Assembly (NCBI RefSeq): GCF_003584105.1
Contig: NZ_QXFO01000026.1
Span: forward strand, 238,295 to 283,294
Direction of reading: 5' to 3'
DNA from: Flagellimonas taeanensis
Lineage (GTDB): Bacteria; Bacteroidota; Bacteroidia; Flavobacteriales; Flavobacteriaceae
DNA length: 45,000 bases
The notes below the pieces were generated by a model, which was given only the letters and a program-made list of their open reading frames with translations, was not told the DNA's origin and made no database searches. The position numbers and the translations under genes were made by a program. Positions 44,362 through 45,000 of this stretch are shown piece by piece. Each line of letters starts with the position of its first letter. Position 1 is the first letter of the stretch.

Positions 44362-45000
<639 letters not shown>

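Overview
The window looks like chromosomal DNA of a marine Flavobacteriaceae bacterium, probably close to Muricauda/Flagellimonas. The genus is a judgement from the 16S text and gene content, not from a search. The evidence is SusC/SusD and HmuY-type outer-membrane systems, DUF4953/DUF5117-type metalloprotease, a Bacteroidota 'putative porin', promoters of the Bacteroidota type (TAnnTTTG at -7), and a 16S rRNA with Bacteroidota features.

Layout. 1-600: three GTCA-bounded dispersed repeats, then hemL. 1880-4710: an AT-rich accessory island with two co-directional genes on the minus strand, a PD-(D/E)XK nuclease candidate and a P-loop ATPase. The ATPase is split by an exact 59-bp tandem duplication just before its Walker B motif. 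Imperfect palindromes resembling integron attC sites lie between and around the two genes. 5030-8211: a heptamer minisatellite, two AsmA/DUF748-like envelope proteins and a cysteine-less ArsC-fold protein. 8300-13752: a divergent haem/iron locus, with a TonB receptor and HmuY-like lipoprotein on one side and a DUF6607-like protein and FMN-binding protein on the other, around a shared palindromic operator. 13754-15181: DUF3307 and SatD-like genes behind a 28-bp iterated operator. 15234-18691: a Spy-like protein, a small membrane protein and a large zinc metalloprotease. 18957-20127: an acidic repeat protein and a candidate structured small RNA. 20126-24820: SLC13 transporter, TPR protein, lysS and a thioredoxin-like protein. 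24920-27713: a membrane-anchored LuxR regulator, a Pmp3-family protein, a lipoprotein and lipB. 27898-33122: TapB-like and OmpA-family genes, a large lipoprotein and rnhB. 33353-41976: a SusC/SusD/lipoprotein operon, a secreted protein and a putative porin. 42066-45000: an rRNA operon (16S, tRNA-Ile, tRNA-Ala, start of 23S).

Most of the window is ordinary housekeeping and envelope biology. The parts most worth a second look are the cassette-like nuclease/ATPase island with its frameshifting duplication, the candidate small RNA at 20000-20127, the iterated operator before the SatD-like gene, and the acidic repeat protein.
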